In this document: one piece after another, positions 34,663 to 46,000 of the stretch | Layout: every line of letters begins with the position of its first letter | Numbering within the stretch: position 1 is the stretch's first letter | Assembly: GCA_037157565.1 (NCBI GenBank) | Contig: JAZHRO010000014.1 | Coordinates: forward strand, 75,422,001-75,486,000 | Origin: Thalassia testudinum | Lineage: Eukaryota > Streptophyta > Magnoliopsida > Alismatales > Hydrocharitaceae | Direction: 5' to 3' | Length of the DNA stretch: 64,000 nucleotides | Made by a program: the position numbers and the translations under genes | Notes under the pieces: model-generated | Databases searched by the model: none | The model's input: only the letters and a program-made list of their open reading frames with translations | Told to the model about the DNA's origin: nothing

Positions 34663-34787
34663 AACAAAAGACTTCTTGCCTTGTGTTTGCTTGGTGTATG
34701 CTTGGTAGGCACTCTCTTAGAAATAGTCTTCTCTTCAACCCTGAGCTTGAGAGAATTATAAGGAAAGCTAACCAATAAATAAGAAAA
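34663..34787. other. Junction between the minus-strand integrase and plus-strand gag
   Basis: Sequence here matches neither the integrase core on the left nor an LTR or primer site. It probably represents leader just before E4 gag. No target duplication is visible. Confidence 0.5.
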
Positions 34788-36430
34788 ATGGCTAAAGAAA
34801 GACCTGAAGAAGAGATTAGGGTTGGTGAAAATCAGAGAACCTTGAGAGACTATTTCCTCCCTACAACCCACCAAGCCCTACCTATCTGAAGACCTGGAGT
34901 GGATTACCCATATGAAATCAAGAGCAGCACCATATCCTTGCTCCCATCTTTTTATGGTACTGCTAGGGAGGATCCCTACAGCCATCTTGAGGAATTCAAC
35001 TAGGTATGTTCCACGATGAAGCTCCAGGGCTTTACTGATAAAGCCCTGATGAGGACTCTATTTCCATTCTCCCTAAAGGATAAGGCCAACCACTGGTATC
35101 ATACCCTCAATGCAAGGGTAAATGATTGGGCCACCCTTAAGGGAGAATCCTTGAAAAGGTATTTTCCTATGAGTAAAACCAACCATTACAGAAGAGAGAT
35201 TATGGGTTTTACTCAATAGGAAGTGGAGCAATTTTACGAGACTTCGGAGAGCTTTAATGACATTCTTAGGTTATGTCTCCACCATCAAGTGCCAAGATGG
35301 CAGTTGGTCGAAAGGTTCTATAACGGATTATCTGAAACGCACAGGCAAACCATCGATGCAGCCTATGCAGGAACCTTCATGACCAAAACTGAGGATGAAG
35401 CCTAGGCATTATTTGAAACATTAAGTGACAACTCCATACATATGTCCTCTGCCTATCAAGAAAGAAAACCATCAATTTTGTAGAGGAAGATAGAGGCCCA
35501 TGAAGCCAAGGCTACTTAGAATTTGGCTTATCAGATGCAATTGTTGAACAAAAACTTTGATAGGCTTTTAGAAAACCCTGGCATGAACCTGCAAGCAACC
35601 TCTATCTTTCAAGCTTCAAGTGAATGCTCCATTTTCCAAAGAACAACGCACGCCACTGCGGAGTGCCACCAGGCAAATCAATTTCCTGAGTTGATTCAGG
35701 CCGACCTGAATGTGGCCCAAGGTTTCCGCCCACCCCCTCGTAATAACCCATATTCTAATACCTATAACCCGGGGTGGCAGAACAATCCAAACTTCTCATG
35801 GAAGCAAGGTGATGCTTCTAACTCAGGGAATACAAGACCCCTACCTCCCCAACCCATATACCAGCCATCCTATGAAAACCCTCCTTAGAATAAGCCCTCT
35901 GAGATGGATGAACTTAAAGTCATGATGAAAGCAATGCAAGAGCATCAGAATATGGTCATCCAATCTTAGAATAAGATGATTACTAATATGCAATCCCAAA
36001 TTGGTCATCTTACTAAGGCAGTTAGGCAACGTGATCTGGGGAAGTTGCCTCGCTCTTATGAGGAGAACCCAAAGGGCAAGGGGGTCATATTCAAGGAGCA
36101 CGCCCAAGTTGTGACCATGCTGAGGAGTGGAAAGAAAATCGAAAAGCCTGATAACACTCCTACGGTCACGTCTCAGGATTCCCCTCCTTCACCCGACCTG
36201 ACTTCCATCTCCACCGAGGAAGAGCCACACTTCTCTCCCTCGCTTGAAATCACCCACCTTGAGGATGTCGTCAGTCTGCCACCCCTCTCCAGCCATGATG
36301 ACCCCTCTACCCAGAAGCCGAGGATGACCTATCCACCTATCTACTCCTGCAGAATCTTATGTTGGTTGGCATGGAGCCAAGGATAGGATGGAGGATTATG
36401 GACACTTTTAGGCAAGTCCATATCAACTTG
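34788..36430 (+). pseudogene. E4 gag
   Basis: An ATG at 34788 begins MAKERPEEEIRVGENQRTLRDYF, the usual Athila gag N-terminus. The retrotransposon gag core follows: MKLQGFTDKALMRTLFPFSL, DKANHWYHTLNARVNDWATL, RYFPMSKTNHYRREI, EVEQFYETSESFNDILRLCLHHQVPRWQLVERFYNGL. Then come Asn/Pro-rich repeats (PYSNTYNPGWQNNPNFSWKQ), a coiled-coil-like segment (NMQSQIGHLTKAVRQRDLGKLPRSYEENPKG) and a Pro-rich end. In-frame stops include TGA near 34880 and TAG at 35001, 35217, 35403, 35481, 35517, 35886 and 35967. Many could have arisen from CAG or TGG codons. Confidence 0.9.
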
Positions 36431-37440
36431 CCTCTGTTGGAAGCTATCAAATAGATCCCATCCTATGCCAGGTTTCTAAAGGACCTATGCACCCAAAAGC
36501 ACCGATCTAGAAGATAGGTCTAACCTAAGGTCATCCTACCTGACCATGTTAGTTTAGTTCTCCAACATGGAACACCCCCCAAAATGAAAGACCCAGGGGC
36601 CCCATATATTTCAGTGTTTATAGGTAACCAACACATTGACGAGGCTCTGCTCAATCTGGGTGCTGGGGTGAACATTTTACCAAGCTCTGTCTATGATCTT
36701 TTGGGAGGAGGTGAGTTAAAGCCTAGTCCAATCATCCTTTAGGTCGCAAACAGATCGCTTAAGACACCACGGGGATTACTGGAAGATGTCCTAGTGAGAG
36801 TGGACTTCTTTTTCCCTGTTGACTTTCTTGTGCTAGATATTGACCCTTCGAATAAGCCCACTATGCCGTCCATTATTCTGGGATGCCCCTTCTTGCCCAC
36901 AGCCAATGCCTCTATCAATTGTAGATCAGGGGCACTTAAAATGGGCTTTAGGAACAAGAAGATCCGGTTGAATGTTTTTGATACTTACAAGCAATCTAGA
37001 TTTGAAGATTGTTCTTAGATTGAGGTTGTTGATGAAATAATTGAGGAGACTACTCCAGCACTCCTATGTAGAGATCCCTTGCAAAAGGTCATATCTAAGG
37101 ACCATCCTCCAATTATTAAAGAAACCAAAGGGGAAATACCTAAATTAGAAGAGTTGCTGGGGATACACACAGAGTCTCTATCCCCACCCTAGACTATGAA
37201 AGTAAATCCGCTACTTGAGGCGAGGACATCTCAACTTAAACCCTCAATCCTAAAGACTCCCGAGTTGGAGCTGAAACCCCTCCCGAGCACATTGAAGTAT
37301 GCTTTCCTTGGCCCTAATAACACACTTCCCGTTATTATCTCATCTGCATTATCTAAATCATAGGAGGGAGGTCTGCTTGAGTGTTTACAAAGACACAAGG
37401 AAGAAATTGCTTAGTCAATTACTGATATTAAGGCTGTTGA
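36431..37440 (+). pseudogene. E4 protease and linker
   Basis: IPSYARFLKDLCTQKH leads into PDHVSLVLQHGTPPKMKDPGAPYIS, then DEALLNLGAGVNILPSSVYD. Relatives have DLGAS at the active site; here the catalytic Asp is Asn (NLGAG), so the protease would be dead. RGLLEDVLVRVDFFFPVDFLVLDID and SIILGCPFLPTANASINCRSG complete the domain. The linker runs to LKYAFLGPNNTLPVIIS and DIKAVDPSLCMH before RT. Several TAG stops. Confidence 0.88.
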
Positions 37441-38478
37441 TCCCTCCCTATGCATGCATTATATATACATGGATGAGTCCGTGAAACCCTTCCAAGACAT
37501 GCAGAGAAGGCTCAACCTCAATATGCGAGAGGTTGTTAAAAAGGAGATTCTAAAATGGTTGGATGTAGGAATTATCTATCCCATTTCAGATAGTAAATGG
37601 GTCAGTCCTATTCATGTGGTGCCCAAAAAGTCAGGAATCACTGTGGAAGAGAACGACTAAGGAGAGTTAGTAACCACTAGACCCTCAATTGGTTGGAGGG
37701 TCAACATTGATTACCGCCATTTAAACATGGCTACCCAGAAAAAACATTTCCCCTTACCGTTTATCAATCAGATTTTGGAACGACTGGCGGGGAACAAGCA
37801 CTTCTGTTTTCTTGACGAGTACTCTGGGTATAATCAGATAGTCGTCTTTCCTAACGATCAGGAGCATACCACCTTCACGAGTTCGTATGGCACATTTGTG
37901 TTCCATCGAATGCCGTTCGAGCTATGTAACGCTCCTGCCACTTTCCAACGATGTATGATGGCTATCTTTTATGGCATGATCAATGAGTTTTTTGAGATTT
38001 TCATGGATGACTTCTCCATTTATGGATCGTCATTTAACCTATGCCTTTCGTACCTTGATAAAGTCTTAACCCGTTGCTAAGAGGCAAAGCTGGTGCTTAG
38101 CTGGGAGAAAAACCACTTTATGGTCCAACAGGGCATTATGTTAGGGCATGTAGTTTTTGAGAGAGGATTAGAGGTGGACACCACAAAAATTGATTTCATC
38201 TCTAAGCTTCCATCACCCACCAATATTCGTCAGGTTAGATCTTTCCTTAGCCATGATGGGTTCTATAGGCGCTTCATTAGAGATTTCAGTAAAATCTCTA
38301 AGCCACTCTGTGACCTATTAGCGAAGGATGTCTGCTTCGATTTTGATGATAGATGTGGCAAGGTTTTCTCAGTCTTGAAGAAAGCCCTTATTACCGTGCC
38401 GATTCTCCAAGCACCAGATTGGATCCTCCCATTTGAGCTAATGTGCGATGCTTCTGATTTTGCATGGAAGAGGTCTTA
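37441..38478 (+). pseudogene. E4 reverse transcriptase
   Basis: RRLNLNMREVVKKEILKWLDVGIIYPISDSKWVSPIHVVPKKSG, a stop, WRVNIDYRHLNMATQKKHFPLPFINQILERLAG, FCFLDEYSGYNQI, TFTSSYGTFVFHRMPFELCNAPATFQRCM, EIFMDDFSIYG (FMDD catalytic motif), a stop, ISKLPSPTNIRQVRSFLSHDGFYRRFIRDFSKI. All Ty3/gypsy RT blocks are in order. Stops TAA near 37658 and 38078, and a frameshift near 38465 before RNase H. Confidence 0.92.
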
Positions 38479-38790
38479 AGTCAAAGGGTTGATAGCAAAC
38501 CTCATGTGTTGCATTATGCCAACAAGACCCTTATGGATCCTCAGCAAAACTACACAGTCACTGAAAAGGAGCTTCTTGCTGTGTGTTTGCTTTGGAAAAG
38601 TTTTAGTCTTATCTTTTAGGATCCAAGGTTGTGGTGTTTACCGATCATTCTACTTTAAAGCATCTTCTTGCTAAGAAAGACACCAAACCTCGCTTAATTC
38701 GTTGGATTCTGCTACTCCAGGAGTTTGACCTAGAAATTAAAGATAAGAAAGGAGTTGAGAATGTGGTAGCAAATCATCTGTCTAGGATCC
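38479..38790 (+). pseudogene. E4 RNase H
   Basis: After the frameshift following MCDASDFA, the frame reads [88 protein letters not shown]. The acidic residues of RNase H are recognisable. It runs on into integrase without a break. Confidence 0.9.
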
Positions 38791-40020
38791 CTATTGAGGC
38801 ATCAACCCCTGCTAGCAGTATCCAAGAGACTTTCCCTAATGAGTCTCTGATGGCAATGGAGGCCAAAACTCCTTGGTTCACTGGCATAGTGAACTATCTG
38901 GTCACAGGCATCACCCCAAGTACTTGGGACAAGCAGAAGCGAGACAGGTTTCTTGCTAACACTAAATTTTATCACTGGGAGGAACCAGAGCTTTTTAGAA
39001 TAGGCCCTGACCAGTTATTCTGCCGTTGTGTCCCTGACGAAGAACAAAGAAGTGTTCTGAGTTTTTACCGTGACCTCCATTGTGGAGGACATTTTAGTGG
39101 AAGAAAGACTGCCCATAAGGTTCTTCAGTCTGGATTTTGGTGGCCCACATTATTCCAAGATGCACATACATATGTGGGAACATGTCTACATTGCCAGCAA
39201 ATAGGAACCATTGGAAAAAGGGATGAGATGCCTCAGCAACCTGTTCTCCCTATTGAGATCTTTGATATTTGGGGCATCGACTTCATAGGTCCCTTGTGGC
39301 TGTGGACTATGTATCGAAATGGATAGAAGCCATACCCATGTGAACCAATGACCATTCCATGGTCTTGGGTTTTGTTAAGGCTATTATCATTTCTCGGTAT
39401 GGTTGCCCAAGGACAATCATAAGTGATGGAGGACCTCACTTCAAGAATGTACACTTCACAAGGCTACTCTAAAATTTGGGAGTCAACCACATGATAGCCA
39501 CACCTTACCATCCCCAAACGAGTGGACAAGTTGAAGTGTCTAATAGGGATATTAAACGAATTTTAGAAAAAACTGTCAAGCCTGGCTGTAAGGATTGGTC
39601 TAAAAAACTAAATGATGCTCTTTGGGCCTACAGAACAGCATATAAGACTCCCTTGGGTATGTCTCCTTTCCATCTTGTCTATGGAAAGGCGTGCCATCTT
39701 CCCATTAAAACCCAACACAAAGCCTATTGGGCTATTAAAAATGTTAACTTGAATCTGGATAAAGTGGGAAAGGCACATATGCTAGAGTTAAGTGAGCTTG
39801 AGGAGCTTCGTAATGAAGCCTATGAAACTTCTCAAGCTTACAAGCAACATACAAAGGTCTTCCATGATAAGCACATCAGTAAAAAGACTTTTGAGCCCAA
39901 CCAGTGGGTCTAGCTTTTCAATTCCAAACTTAAATTATATCTAGGAAAGTTAAAGTCCTGCTGGGATGGGCCATACGTTGTTATCAATGCCTTCCCTCAT
40001 GGAGCTGTTGAGATTCGGAA
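38791..40020 (+). pseudogene. E4 integrase, main part
   Basis: The zinc-binding domain has H-x-H and [15 protein letters not shown] Cys ligands (seen as [12 protein letters not shown]). Catalytic residues are visible as [10 protein letters not shown] (Asp), TIISDGGPHFKN (Asp) and [15 protein letters not shown] (Glu). [32 protein letters not shown] and KLKLYLGKLKSCWDGPYVV, FPHGAVEIRN follow. A small deletion with frameshift after FIGPL removes residues before [10 protein letters not shown]. Stops near 39340, 39471 and 39911. Interrupted at EIRNP by the solo LTR. Confidence 0.92.
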
Positions 40021-40025
40021 CCCTA
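40021..40025. repeat. Target site duplication (CCCTA) of the solo LTR in E4 integrase
   Basis: CCCTA at 40021-40025 and 41729-41733. Removing one copy plus the LTR restores the integrase reading frame across the site (EIRNPTSDVSFKVNG). Confidence 0.93.
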
Positions 40026-41728
40026 TGACAAGTCCATTTTCCGCTTTCGATTATGTTTCGCAAATGAAATAATGCGTTGTTGTAGTATTTAAGTGGTGGA
40101 AAAATCGACTAATCAACAATAAAAATAACCACTCACAAAAGAGCGGGTCATGTCCACAGGGAGGCAATGATGCAATAAACTCTTGATTATTTCGTATTCT
40201 TTCGATCAAGTGCGAAATCCCTAATCAAATCCTACATGAAATGCGATGGAAAGAAGATGCACAATAACTCAAAAATATAAGGGTATATGTGCAATTTTTC
40301 CTCACTGAAATATTAAATAAATATGTGATGATTTTATGTAATTTCCAATTGACATATATTAGAGAAAATTTGTGCACATGTTAATCCCTAAACCAATGTT
40401 GAAACATGTGAATATCAATAATGCGTAATTATTAGAAAGCATGAGTGTGCAGTCACAATTTCACCACAATAAAATAATCATAAATTAAAATTGATTTTGG
40501 TGGCAATGGCAGTAAATGTAATTTTTAATGGGGAAGAAAATAGAGGATTTCTCCTCTCTCTTCCTCACGTGTGCGGCCATGCACGATTGGTCGCGAGAGT
40601 CGACGGGGAGGTGTGCCTCAACGAAGGCTACGCAACGGCGGTGACACGGCAACCGAAGGTGGCTCGGTGGCCGAACGGAGGAGGATGGCCGCTACTGCAG
40701 CCCACGCGGCCGCACACTGGGCGCTGGCATGGGTGCGCGCCTGCAGAGAGCGGTGGTGGCGTAGGAGATTGCAGGGCGCTGCAGTCAAGGGCATAGGCAC
40801 CTGCAGGGGTGTGATGGCTGGGCAGAGTGCCTACGAGCGTTGGGCACGGGTGCAGGCGTTGTGCAGTGGAGGTGGCGTGGGATCTTGCAAGGCACTGGTG
40901 GCGAGGGTGTAGGCGCCTGCAGGGGTGCGCCTGCAGTGGAGATGGGGCGGGTGTGGGCACTTGGTGAGGGCGCAAGTACCAGCCTACAGGCAGTGTGGAG
41001 AAGAGCGGTGAGCATATGCAGGCACTTGGTGTGCAGCGCCTGTGGGGCGCGGTGGCTGGGCAGAGCACCTGCGGGCGTTGGGCGTGGGTGCAGGCGTTGT
41101 GCAGCTGAGGTGGCGCTGGAGGGGGCATGCCTATGGGCGCCTGGCTGGAGGTATGAGTGCCTGCAGGGCAAAAGGTTGGAGGCATTGGGGGGGGGCGGTG
41201 ATGGCTGAAAGGCGTAGCTGTAGGTGCGACGCTGGTGTTGAGTATTGGTGGGAGGCGTTAGGGGGCAGTGATGGTACACAGTGCAAGCGGCTTCCCACAG
41301 TGCACGCTCCCCTCCCAATTGGGTCCTCGCCAAGGGGAGAAGAAGATGATCCTCTCCTATGCTCCTCCTCCTCTTAACTCCTCTCTTCCATGCTATAAGG
41401 AATTTTCAAAATCCTTTTTCTAATTTTAGCCAGCGGCGATTTGCATTTGTTGAGGGAAGAGTTGCGGCTGGCCAAAGGATGAGGGAGGAATTGAACCAGC
41501 TGTTTGTTGGGGAAATTTATTCCCCCTCCTTATTCTTTCTAAATATCATTCCTGCACATAAAAACATAAAATCATTACATATTAAGTTATAGAATGCTAT
41601 AAAATAGATGTAAACTTAAATCATGATGCATGCAAACATTCTATAACTTAATGCAGTTATTAACAAACCTAAAAGGTAAGATTAAAGTTACTTAGGCGTA
41701 ATATTAGTCCATTAAAATGGACTCATCA
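40026..41728 (-). mobile_element. Solo LTR, family S, 1703 bp, in E4 integrase
   Basis: Ends TGACAAGTCC and GGACTCATCA, with CCCTA duplications. It matches 31128-32965 in the same orientation, so its sense strand is inferred to be minus. Both ends carry a TGANNAGTCCATTTT-like terminal inverted repeat, and a hairpin with AGTCCAT/ATGGACT arms lies at 41706-41723. GC-rich frames at 40570-41380 are not conserved in the homologue. Confidence 0.92.
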
Positions 41729-41733
41729 CCCTA

Positions 41734-41832
41734 CTTCTGACGTGAGCTTTAAAGTAAATGGCGAACGACTTAAACCTTATGTTACTCTTTCAGATGGTCA
41801 GGCTTTGGACGCACTTCAGCTTGAGGAGCCTT
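41734..41832 (+). pseudogene. E4 integrase C-terminal end
   Basis: SDVSFKVNGERLKPYVTLSDGQALDALQLEEP then a stop. FKVNGxRLKPY is the standard end of Athila-type pol. It is in frame with 40020 when the solo LTR and one CCCTA are removed. Confidence 0.92.
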
Positions 41833-42583
41833 AACTCCGCCCTCTCTCCTCCTCAGGTGATATACTTCTATCATTTTTTTTATTTTTCAATGAGGGCATT
41901 ATCAGTCTTAGGCATGGGGGGGAATAACTTGAGAATGTTTATAGCATTTATAAATATTTGCATGCATTTAGGATAGTGCATTAGCCAAAAAAAAAAATCT
42001 CTTTTGTTTCTTGAGCTGAACTGGATTAGTCCCGAGCAAAAGTTCTTATCAAGGAAGTTTCATGAAAGATTTTCTTCTTAAATTATTTCTTAAATTTAGA
42101 TTCCAGTACAGTTACTTCACTTGCACGTAGACTGGGTAATGGATCTTTGTAGAAAATCAATATTTTTAGTCTACTGAACCCATCGACAGTTAATAGGGAG
42201 TCAGGCATATTATCTTCTATTAGATCCACCTAATATATGTGAGAGGAAAGTAGAGAGACTACTGGTGCATTAAGTCTAGTGCAAGGACTCTTAAGTTCTA
42301 GATAATTAGATGATGATACCTCAAAGTTAGGCATAGTTTTCGCTCTCTGTTATTGTGTGTGTACATTGTGTAAATTCCTGAGAGTCACCAAATAAGGTAG
42401 ATACACAGAGATAGAGTCCTAATAAACTATAACTATAGTGGATGGTTCTGACCGTCCTTCATAGAGTCCTCGACTGAAGGAGGGTAATAGTGTCAAAGGT
42501 CAGAAATATGCTTGTCCTATCCATTCCTTTCCCGGTATCGAGAGTAGGCACTTCCACCAAATAAGCTACACAATATCCTCTTA
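41833..42583 (+). other. E4 3' non-coding region, first part, with internal polypurine-like tract
   Basis: ATGAGGGCATTATCAGTCTTAGG precedes GCATGGGGGGG (41912-41922), about 80 bases after the pol stop. This corresponds to the AGGACAT/polypurine block of E2, E3 and E5. No gene seen. Confidence 0.65.
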
Positions 42584-42588
42584 CCATC
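42584..42588. repeat. Target site duplication (CCATC) of LTR X2
   Basis: CCATC at 42584-42588 and 45378-45382 flanks a TG...CA segment of 2789 bp. Confidence 0.7.
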
Positions 42589-45377
42589 TGTTTGCAAGGC
42601 GAAATCGGGTTTTAAAATAAAGCGTTGTAATATAGCCAAAATCGTTTTGAAAACAAATGAATTTTATTACTCAAAAATGTAAATCCAAGGTCGAACACAG
42701 GGAGCAAATTGGGGTTCAAAAATAAAGAACACAACTTTCAAATTTGATATAATATGCAATGAAGAATCAAAGTTATAATGCAAGAAATATAATGTCAATG
42801 TATATAGAAGCACAAAAAATAATATGGACTTTTGATTTGAAAATCAGACGTCTTAAATATCAAGTGCTACAGTGCTGCTCTTCTTTGTCTTCTGCTGATC
42901 TCTTTCTTTCTTTTCTTTCTTCTATTGATGGCCTTCTTTCTTCTTGGCTCTTTCTTCTTCTTCCTCTTCTCTGATTTCTTCTTTCTTTGTTCTGGCCCTT
43001 ATCTTCTTTCTCTTCTTTCTTTTCTCCTTCTATAGCTTCTTCTTTCTTCTTTACGATCCTCAGCCTCTACCTTCTTCTTTGGTTTCTTTCTTCTCTGGCT
43101 CTTCTCCTTCTTCTTCCTTCCTTCTTTCTCTGACCTCCTCTGCCTTAGCTTCCCCTCCTTAGCTTCCTTTGTGGCTTCCTCCTTCTTCCTTGGCTTCACC
43201 CTTGGCTTCTTCTTCCTCTTTTTTCCTGAGAGCAAAACCTACCCCTACCCTCCCTGCGATCTCTCTCCTTCCTTCTCTCTTAGGCTCGCTCTCCCAGAGC
43301 CTTCTCGGGTTAACAAGTCGAGTTTGCGCACCTGAAACCAGGCCCACCGGCATGCGTGGTGGGCGAGGAGTGCACAGGGTAGTCGGATATATGGGTCAGA
43401 GCCAAGTCCACGTGTCATGGGGTCATGGACGAGGCGGTGGGCGAGTGGGACCTCACCCTGTGGTCAGGAGGCAATAAGCCTATGAGACTTTTTCACTTTA
43501 TATCACCGCGCCCGCTCCTGATCTTCCAAGGTAGGACTAAATGTCCCACCTTACTTCGCAGGCGCCTGTACAGTAGATGTCTTCATGAATTGCAACAGCT
43601 GCGTGGGACTTTGACGCTAATTGATGGGCTGAAGGTGTGCTCGAAGGAAACCCGCACAATCTGGGACTTGGAGCCTGGTGCCTGGAACCTGGGATGAAGC
43701 ACTCGAGCTTGCTTTGTGCTCTGTCAATGGTGGCGAGGACCTGAACCCTGTCAACAAGCAAATGGCCTTGCGGCCTCGTCAAAACACTCAGGGAGCTTCG
43801 CCTGAGCATAGCGAAGGTGGTACGGTGGTCACCGTGGCATGGGGTGGCCTGAGTGTGCGTGCCTAGGTCACCCTGAGTGTGCGAATATGGGTGTGTTCAT
43901 GGGGTGTTCTGGGGTTGTGTCGCGATGAATGGAAAGAGGGGTTATGGTCAGTGAGGTGTGGCGGAGCTCGTGAGGTGGTTGGCGAGGTGGGTGGATGCTT
44001 GGAGCGGCGGGAACACCTCGTCGGTGGTCTGACCGGAGATGGAGAAGGTGGAGGTGGTTTGCAAGCGTCGAGGCGGATTTTAAGAAATAAATGTGAGAAA
44101 AGAGATGAGAAGAGGGAGAGAACTTATCTGAGGGTGGTTAGACGAAGGGGGATGCGGAGGAGGCGGCCGGCTTGTATTTGCCGTCGCCGGAGACAAAAGT
44201 CCCAGTGGGAGGAGGACGGCGACAATGAGAGGGTAGCAGGAGCGTCGGCTAGTGCGGCACGACGCGGACGAAGGGGATAAAGGTAACTCTGCCACTAGTA
44301 TTATGGCAAAGTGATGAGAGAAGGAGATAAGGTTCGCCGGAGCTTGCTGGGAGGTTAACCAGAGGGGAAGAGAGGAAATTGGGGGGTATCTCAGGCCAAT
44401 TCAACCTTGGGAGGAGCGGAATGATCTGGGGACCCTTTTATAGCCCCTGGTAGAGGGTTTTGTGCTTGGAAGCCAACCTTCCAAGCACGGCAACCTCGCT
44501 GGAGATGGAAGGTCAAAAAGACCCAAATCTCTCATGCGTTCGCATGAGATATTGGGTACAAATTAACGCTCCAAATTAGGTTCACATGAGAGGAGATTTC
44601 TCAGAGAATCTCCCTTTCAAATTTGAAAGGGATTCTCTAAGGAATCAGGGAGTTCTTTCCCTTGAATCCTCGCCGAAGTAGGATTTCCTCCGCTGTAATG
44701 GCAGAGCGACCTAATTGCAAAGAACGACGAGATGCTAGGGGGTGTCTACAGGAGTTTTCAAAAGTTAGGGGTAGAAATGTAATTGGGTTGAACTTGTTTG
44801 CAAAGTCGGTCAAGGTGAATTCCACTTAGATCCAAATTTTGGTACAAACCTAATTTGGATATAAGGAATCCAATAGTGAAGTTGGATTTTAGGTTTGACC
44901 ACGTTTGACTGAGCAATTTACACAAAAACCCAATTTATGGCAAATAATTGACTGAGACTCCAATTTAGGTCAAAATAGGTTCTAAGGGCCAAATTGAAGG
45001 TTCCAAATCCTAGAGGATATTTTTTTATGAATTTTATAGGGTTTAGGTAAATTTTATCTTGACCAAAACCGTGTTAAATTAAGTGAGTCTGTTTTAGGGT
45101 TACAATAAGTCATTTAATTCCCAGAATTCACATGAACCCTTTTCTATTTGAACCAACCCACTTTTTACCTTGTTAAGACCATTTGACCTGTGTTTAACCC
45201 ATGAGAAATCCTGTTGTTTCACTGCAATGATAAAATTGCAATTTTACCCCTTGTTTCTTGCTTTTCTTTCAGAAGGGTAATTCATTGAGTTAGGACCTCC
45301 ATTTGCTTATGTAGGAGCTTTTGTTCTCTTTTCTGGTCAAAATGAGCTAGTTAGGGCTCATGATTGTGTTCCCATCA
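42589..45377 (-). mobile_element. Solo LTR, family X (X2), 2789 bp, in the E4 3' region
   Basis: The plus strand starts TGTTTGCAAGGCG and ends GTTCCCATCA. A TATA box on the minus strand (44435-44442) and the reverse complement of CTCCCTGTGTTCGACC near the left end (about 42694-42713) give the orientation. It holds a long CT-rich block (42890-43250). GC-rich frames at 43680-44300 lack support. E4-type 3' sequence resumes on the right. Confidence 0.7.
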
Positions 45378-45382
45378 CCATC

Positions 45383-46000
45383 ATTATCCCTAATAATGCC
45401 TCATGAATAAAAGTCTATGTTGTGTTATGTTGATTTACAAAAAAAAATAGAGGAGAAATATTTATATTTGAAAAAAAGAAAAAAAAAAGAAATAAAGAAA
45501 AAGAAAAAAAAATAAAAGAGAAAAAGAGTCCAAGTTTGGAGTTTTATCTTCATGTCATTTTTTGTCAATGTTTTTGAGGCAACAACAAAAACACCCATTA
45601 CGATCCACCAAATATGACCCATACCTACTTTTCAAAATTTCTGATCGTCCAAATACTAGCTGAGGTCCTCTAACTTAGTTGTAGGGTTATTAGCGCTTTA
45701 ATTGAAGTGTGAATGCCATGTGAGACCACCAAACAGTGAGAACATTTACAAAATTTTGTGAGATTTGTGAATCTAAGAAAAAGAAAAGTGAAGGTGAGTG
45801 AGAACAAAGGAACGCATAGAGAGCATAGTTTTTAGCCATGCTTTGGGTTGACTTGTTTAAGAGACTTGAGATCTAGAGTCTGTAGTACTAGACTACATGT
45901 AGCACCTGTTGAGTGTGAGCCACTAAATATAAATCCATTCAACTCAGTATCTCCTACCAAGCCAAAAAGAAAGGGTCAAACTACATATTATTTTCTCAAC
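45383..46000 (+). other. E4 3' non-coding region, continued
   Basis: Begins AATAATGCCTCATGAATAAAAGTC and a long A-rich tract (45430-45530). No coding sequence. The right boundary with the X3 LTR is approximate. Confidence 0.45.

Larger units (their letters stand above)
34788..46000 (+). mobile_element. E4: Athila-like gag-pol element, 5' end lost, two solo LTR insertions
   Basis: Gag (34788 on), protease, RT, RNase H and integrase lie in order on the plus strand, followed by the 3' non-coding region. No primer site or 5' LTR precedes gag. Solo LTRs interrupt integrase (40026-41728) and the 3' region (42589-45377). No plus-strand 3' LTR is recognised, so the right limit (about 46000) is approximate. 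This is the only set of RT and integrase genes of the Athila type here. Confidence 0.75.

Noticed and set aside
40026..41728. This LTR as the 3' LTR of E4
   Set aside because: Integrase coding resumes in frame after it and it is bounded by CCCTA duplications, so it is a separate insertion.
43680..44300. Open frames near 43.7-44.3 kb that could suggest a host gene
   Set aside because: They lie inside LTR X2, lack conserved motifs and are not matched in other X copies.
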